Under the pieces are notes generated by a model, which saw only the letters and a program-made list of their open reading frames with translations, ran no database searches and was not told where the DNA came from. A program made the translations under genes and the position numbers. A stretch of 8,951 nt of DNA from contig JAPKYY010000982.1 in assembly GCA_026394095.1 (NCBI GenBank), forward strand, positions 1 to 8,951, read 5' to 3'. Positions 6,268 to 8,951 of the stretch are shown here, one piece after another. The stretch is from Acidobacteriota bacterium. GTDB lineage: Bacteria > Acidobacteriota > Terriglobia > Bryobacterales > Bryobacteraceae. Numbering within the stretch: the stretch's first letter is position 1; every line of letters begins with the position of its first letter.

Positions 6268-7175
6268 AATTTCTTGGCTTCCCTTGGATGAAATTGGTCA
6301 ACAATCCCACGCAAGCGTTCCTGCTCAACATGGGTGTAAATCTGAGTCGTCGAAATATCTGCGTGCCCAAGCAAAGCCTGGACACTTCTAAGATCTGCTC
6401 CACCATCGAGCAGATGAGTCGCGAAAGAATGGCGAAGCATGTGGGGGTGCAAGGCCTTGGCGCTTCCCATCGCACGCCGAAGTTGCGAAAGAACTTTCCA
6501 GTAGGATCGGCTCTCGAGTTTCGGCCCGCGGGAACTGACAAAAAGAAAGGGGGAACTTTTCCCTCTCAACAACTTGGTGCGTCCCTCAAGCAGATACTGA
6601 TCGATGGCTTTGGCCGCATCGCTGCCAACAGGCAGCAAGCGCTGTCGATTCCCTTTTCCCGTCACTCGCAGACGCATGGAAAGGGAGTTGTATGCCGATA
6701 ATTGCACATTCACTAGTTCGCTCAATCGCAATCCAGATCCATAACACAGCTCAAACATCGCCCAATCACGTAAGCCCCTTGGGGTTGTACGGTCAAAGGC
6801 GGCCGCCACTTCTGCTAACCGGCCCTGCGGAATCGCTTTCGGCAATTTGCGCGGTGCATTCGGCGTGCGCAAAAATTCGGTCGGATCCTTCGCCAACTGA
6901 CCTTCAGCAACCAAATACTGCAGCAAGCCGCGTAGGGCTGCAAACTTTCGCGCAATACTTCTGCTGCTCAGTTTTTGCTCCAAAAGGCAATTTTGGTAAC
7001 GCTGCAGGACTGCAATTTGCGAAAACGAGTCCTCACACGAATCTTCAAGCCAACGCGAGTAATTCTCAAAATCACTCTCATAAGCCCTAAGGGTCGCGGC
7101 GGAAAGACCTTTTTCGACTCTGCAGTAAGTCAAATACGACCTTACGGCAGCCGCAATAGGTGCCTGGCCGAACAT
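6264..7175 (-). CDS. xerD: XerD-type tyrosine site-specific recombinase
   Basis: The 303-residue protein matches the usual XerC/XerD size of about 300. In relatives it resolves chromosome dimers at dif with a partner Xer and FtsK. The N-terminal SAM-like DNA-binding domain is residues ~6-95 (VRSYLTYCRVEKGLSAATLRAY). The catalytic domain has all key residues: R150 in GSGLRLSEL, K174 in TGKGNRQR, H245 and R248 in HMLRHSFATHLL, H271 in LGHADISTTQIYTHV, and nucleophile Y280. The LGHADISTTQIYTHV form and intact catalytic set favour XerD, but XerC or a similar integrase cannot be excluded. The frame stays open to an ATG at 7499, but that extension lies opposite the divergent 157-residue gene; ATG 7175 gives the family N-terminus. 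There is no strong Shine-Dalgarno. Its stop overlaps the start of the decayed CCA-family gene by 4 bases, so the two were translationally coupled. Confidence 0.93.
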   Translation of the reverse strand: MFGQAPIAAAVRSYLTYCRVEKGLSAATLRAYESDFENYSRWLEDSCEDSFSQIAVLQRYQNCLLEQKLSSRSIARKFAALRGLLQYLVAEGQLAKDPTEFLRTPNAPRKLPKAIPQGRLAEVAAAFDRTTPRGLRDWAMFELCYGSGLRLSELVNVQLSAYNSLSMRLRVTGKGNRQRLLPVGSDAAKAIDQYLLEGRTKLLRGKSSPFLFVSSRGPKLESRSYWKVLSQLRRAMGSAKALHPHMLRHSFATHLLDGGADLRSVQALLGHADISTTQIYTHVEQERLRGIVDQFHPREAKKL

Positions 7176-7187
7176 TGAGCCAATGAT

Positions 7188-7215
7188 ACAATACTGGCAT
7201 TTGTGTTTGAAACAA
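7188..7215 (-). promoter_or_regulatory. Possible promoter for the xerD gene
   Basis: On the minus strand TTGTTT (7215-7210) and TATTGT (7193-7188) are separated by 16 bases and end about 12 bases before the xerD start codon. They match the sigma-70 consensus at 3/6 and 4/6 positions. This is weak, and would leave a very short leader. Confidence 0.25.
7204..7214. repeat. Perfect palindrome TGTTTGAAACA between divergent genes
   Basis: Five-base arms flank a single central base. It lies in the 90-bp gap between xerD and the divergent 157-residue gene and overlaps the proposed xerD -35 box, a position suited to an operator. I do not recognise a regulator for it. Confidence 0.35.
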
Positions 7216-7265
7216 TTTCGACCTTTTTTGGCTTGGAATCTCCCCGGAAAGCAGGAAATTAGCAT

Positions 7266-7739
7266 TTGACTAGCGTTTCTACGAAGAAAGCAATGGTTTA
7301 TCGCTTTGAGCGGGAGACCCTGGCTGGCTTCGTCGACGCGGGGAATCCCTTCGAGGGCGGCTCTGTGCAGTTCTTGAACCGGGAAGGAATTGTACAGAAT
7401 CTTCCGCTTGAGCAGATCAAGTTCCTGTGTTTTGTTCGAGAATGGCTGGACCAGCCTCCCTGGCCTCGGAGCAGCTACGCAGTCAGGCCGCGGCAGCAAG
7501 GGTTGTGGGTGAGATTCCGATTCAAGGACGGGGATTCTGTTGAAGCGACTATGCCCAATAGCCTCAGTGCTTTAGACCCAGTTTCAATCGTTGCAACTCC
7601 CCCGGAACCAGCTATTGGTGTTCAGAAGGTGCTGATCCCTCGATCCGCGCTGGAATCATTCGAAGTTCTTGGTGTTGTCGGAAGTCCTCTCAAAAAACAG
7701 AAAGTCCCTCCCAAAAACCAGCTCAGTATGTTCGACTGA
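7266..7739 (+). CDS. Conserved 157-residue protein, function unknown
   Basis: This is a beta-rich soluble protein without signal peptide or membrane helix. Segments that look conserved are KAMVYRFERETLAGFVDAGN (residues ~8-27), FLNREGIVQNLPLEQIKFLCFVREW (~36-60), GLWVRFRFKDGDSVEATMPN (~79-98) and a near-C-terminal VLIPRSALESFEVLGVVGSP. I remember a closely similar acidobacterial hypothetical, and believe Pfam may group it as DUF6982, but this is unverified. The start is chosen as TTG 7266: an AGGA Shine-Dalgarno lies at 7253-7256, 9 bases upstream. ATG 7293 is the alternative and has only a weak GAAG before it. The final ~84 bp overlap the reading frame of a broken RNA-ligase-family gene on the opposite strand. 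The repeated small beta segments suggest a ligand- or RNA-binding barrel, but no function can be assigned. Confidence 0.87.
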   Translation: MTSVSTKKAMVYRFERETLAGFVDAGNPFEGGSVQFLNREGIVQNLPLEQIKFLCFVREWLDQPPWPRSSYAVRPRQQGLWVRFRFKDGDSVEATMPNSLSALDPVSIVATPPEPAIGVQKVLIPRSALESFEVLGVVGSPLKKQKVPPKNQLSMFD

Positions 7740-8069
7740 ATTCCAGGGATGTGGAAGGGTTCGGGGCAGTTCATTGTGTCCAGCTTCGAGCTCCAAATAG
7801 ATGACAGATGTGCGGGGAAACACACATACTTTTCCGATCCGGATCACAAATGGTTGCGATAGAAAACTGAGAGAACGGATTTGGGATTCAGCTTGAAGGG
7901 GAGAAGTTTCGAGGGAGCGTGGGGGAAGCAGGGAGATGTGTGATCGCGCGTTGCATTGAGAAACAAGGTCTCGCCTCAACTGATCCAGATAGCAACCTAG
8001 CTCGCCGGGGAGGTAGGTAACCAATGCATATTGATTTATCGGCTCACTGGGAGCCGAACAACTGCCCAT
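7656..8069 (-). pseudogene. Remnant of a 2'-5' RNA ligase/cyclic phosphodiesterase (2H) family gene
   Basis: The 137-codon frame starts like a 2H-family protein: YALVTYLPGELGCYLDQLRRDLV (residues ~14-36), then HISLLPPRSL at ~44-53, which holds the first HxS/T motif. QIRSLSFLSQPFVIRIGKVCVFPRTSVIYLEL at ~63-94 matches the usual middle strands. Intact members are about 170-200 residues and carry a second HxT/S motif (often PHITLAQ) near the end; here the sequence degenerates after about residue 96 and the frame runs into the antisense of the neighbouring gene. Another frame just beyond reads LDTMNCPEPFHIP, which could be shifted sequence from before the second motif, but this is tentative. With one of two catalytic half-sites missing the product cannot work as a normal 2H enzyme. 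ATG 8069 is the only start seen and has no clear Shine-Dalgarno. With the neighbours removed, 7740-8119 holds only this remnant. Confidence 0.68.
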
Positions 8070-8119
8070 GACCCGAAGTGTAGCGCAAAATTGAGGTCGC
8101 TGCAGGAAGTCTGGTACTA

Positions 8120-8461
8120 CTATGCCCCGAGGTTGGGTCCGCTCATGTCGGATTCGCCGCCGCTCACGGGGTTTCCTGAGAGTTCGGGCCTCACCGGTGC
8201 AACAAACCAGCTGGCCTCCTCCAATCCGACAAACTTGAAGATGCGCAGCGTACCATCGGGCAACTCGAGCAGGTCACCAACTCGAAGTTCATTCGGAGTG
8301 CCACGTAATTGGTTAAAGAGTGCATAAGCACTCAGGCCTTCCATCTCGCCACTAATTTCGTAGTCGCGCTGCTTGACCGTAGCAGGCCCGGCAGTGTGGG
8401 GAGCCCAGCGAAACTGTGACGAAACATGATCTTTTAGGCGGTGGATCTTGAAGCTGACCAT
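8120..8461 (-). CDS. Conserved 113-residue protein, function unknown
   Basis: This is a soluble protein without signal peptide or membrane helix. The N-terminus MVSFKIHRLKDHVSSQFRWAPH, with RDYEISGEMEGLSAYALF (~32-49), VGDLLELPDGTLRIFKFVGLEEASW (~61-85) and a low-complexity Gly/Ser tail (~94-113), gives the look of a genuine protein with a compact beta core. I have a vague memory of similar acidobacterial hypotheticals beginning SFKIHRLK. I cannot assign a function. It is divergent from the YgiT-type gene with 33 bp between them. It lies upstream of and on the same strand as the RNA-ligase remnant, with about 50 bp between, so the two may once have shared a transcript. Nothing links it to a toxin family. 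Confidence 0.72.
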   Translation of the reverse strand: MVSFKIHRLKDHVSSQFRWAPHTAGPATVKQRDYEISGEMEGLSAYALFNQLRGTPNELRVGDLLELPDGTLRIFKFVGLEEASWFVAPVRPELSGNPVSGGESDMSGPNLGA

Positions 8462-8494
8462 CTCGATTCAAGTTAGCATGGGTTTAGTCTATTG

Positions 8495-8707
8495 ATGCGC
8501 CCAACTCATTGCACTTCTTGCGGTACTGCACTCATGGAAGCTCCCATCACCTACGAAATCATCGTCAAGGAAGAGCTTTTCCACATTGAGGATGTCCCTG
8601 CACTCGTTTGCCGTAATTGCGGGGAACAGTGGATTGATGACGATGTCAAAAACAATCTGGAAATCATGGTGGCCGAAAGCGCCGGGCCCGAACCAAATGT
8701 CCACTGA
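8495..8707 (+). CDS. YgiT-type zinc-finger protein (MqsA N-domain-like)
   Basis: The 70-residue protein has two CxxC pairs, C6-C9 (CTSC) and C39-C42 (CRNC), separated by a beta segment ITYEIIVKEELFHIEDVPALV. This is the pattern of the YgiT-type zinc-binding domain found at the N-terminus of MqsA antitoxins and in free-standing small proteins. No helix-turn-helix DNA-binding domain follows, so unlike full MqsA it probably does not bind DNA itself. No MqsR or other toxin gene is next to it: upstream is a divergent unrelated gene, downstream a conserved unknown. TTG at 8492 is in frame, but ATG 8495 is preferred. There is no Shine-Dalgarno. The stop lies inside the next gene, which starts 11 bp earlier in another frame, so the two are likely translationally coupled. 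Confidence 0.85.
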   Translation: MRPTHCTSCGTALMEAPITYEIIVKEELFHIEDVPALVCRNCGEQWIDDDVKNNLEIMVAESAGPEPNVH

Positions 8708-8951
8708 GTTTTCCAACCTGATGCTTTCCCTTCAAAATGGCGAAAGTCCGCTACCACTCATCGCTGTCGACGGCGGTCGCTTTCCGGGTGTGCAGACATT
8801 CGGAAAGGCTGCGTTTAAAAATTGCCGCCTTCCGGAGGAGGCCAGAGCAGGCTTGCTTCTCTACGCTGGATTTGGAAAGGACAGCCATTCGGTCTCGCAG
8901 GATCTCTCTACTCAGGAAGCCAGCTATTGGCATGCAATTTATCACCGGATG
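8697..8951 (+). CDS. Conserved protein, function unknown (cut by right edge)
   Basis: The first 85 codons are present. The segment RLPEEARAGLLLYAGFGKDSHS (residues ~44-65) followed by SYWHAIYHRM (76-85) resembles a conserved acidobacterial hypothetical in which a Trp/His-rich motif continues beyond this point; I recall this only from memory. No signal peptide or membrane helix is visible. ATG 8697 overlaps the YgiT-type gene by 11 bp and has no Shine-Dalgarno, which suggests translational coupling; the next in-frame ATG is at 8721. The frame stays open to the end of the window. The visible part gives no catalytic motif that would allow a function. Confidence 0.85.
   Translation, partial: MSTEFSNLMLSLQNGESPLPLIAVDGGRFPGVQTFGKAAFKNCRLPEEARAGLLLYAGFGKDSHSVSQDLSTQEASYWHAIYHRM

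Noticed and set aside
6031..6541. N-terminal half of the 457-codon minus-strand frame over the CCA-family and recombinase genes
   Set aside because: Upstream of about 6030 it is an out-of-frame reading of the CCA-family N-part and the 3' end of xerD. Only the part from RGLLLDPTNG onward is real homology.
6264..7175. Recombinase as evidence for an integron, phage or genomic island
   Set aside because: The protein has XerD size and motifs, and there is no attachment-site repeat, tRNA gene, cassette array or phage gene in the window. A housekeeping Xer role is simpler.
7176..7499. N-terminal extension of the recombinase frame by about 108 codons
   Set aside because: It lies antisense to the 157-residue gene and the spacer, has no protein-like character, and the XerD N-terminus begins at ATG 7175.
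8120..8707. 113-residue gene and YgiT-type gene as a toxin-antitoxin pair
   Set aside because: They are divergently transcribed rather than in one operon, and the 113-residue protein shows no resemblance to MqsR, RelE or other toxin folds.
1..8951. CRISPR array, tRNA, rRNA or insertion sequence
   Set aside because: Reading both strands showed no regularly spaced repeats, cloverleaf or transposase-like protein.

Overview
The window looks like chromosomal DNA from an acidobacterium, most likely of the Solibacter/Bryobacterales type. This rests on remembered resemblance of several otherwise anonymous proteins to families I know mainly from that phylum (the HEAT-repeat/vWA-like protein, the 270-residue single-pass membrane protein and its 125-residue partner, the 157-residue protein and the gene cut by the right edge). 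No search was run. Base composition is moderate and fairly even, and I see no insertion sequence, phage gene, tRNA, rRNA or CRISPR array.

Layout from left to right: (1) the N-terminal ~480 residues of carbon starvation protein CstA, minus strand, cut by the left edge; (2) a divergent HEAT-repeat protein with a C-terminal von Willebrand A-like domain, plus strand; (3) a two-gene minus-strand operon for a small soluble protein and a single-pass membrane protein, whose 3' end overlaps gene 2 tail to tail; (4) a secreted Asp-box (BNR/Ycf48-like) propeller protein, plus strand, starting only 20 bp from the operon; (5) a minus-strand pair, a XerD-type tyrosine recombinase followed with a 4-base ATGA overlap by a CCA-adding enzyme/poly(A) polymerase family gene; (6) a divergent 157-residue conserved protein with a TTG start; (7) a minus-strand, C-terminally broken 2'-5' RNA ligase family gene running into the end of gene 6; (8) a 113-residue minus-strand protein; (9) a small YgiT-type zinc-finger protein, plus strand, overlapping by 11 bp (10) a conserved acidobacterial gene cut by the right edge.

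The strongest unusual signal is gene decay. The CCA-family gene keeps recognisable N- and C-terminal parts in two different frames, lacks about 55-65 residues between them (including the second nucleotidyltransferase motif block), and has Asn in place of the second catalytic Asp. The RNA-ligase-family gene has its first HxS motif but lost its C-terminal half-site. Thus two RNA-processing genes within about 3 kb look inactivated.

The rest reads as ordinary compact chromosome with frequent strand switching. Convergent neighbours overlap by about 30 bp, and divergent neighbours are separated by only 20 to ~107 bp. I found no convincing new multi-gene system. The best candidates for unexplored biology are the two-gene membrane operon, the HEAT/vWA-like protein with a degenerate metal site, and the toxin-less YgiT-type protein coupled to a conserved unknown.
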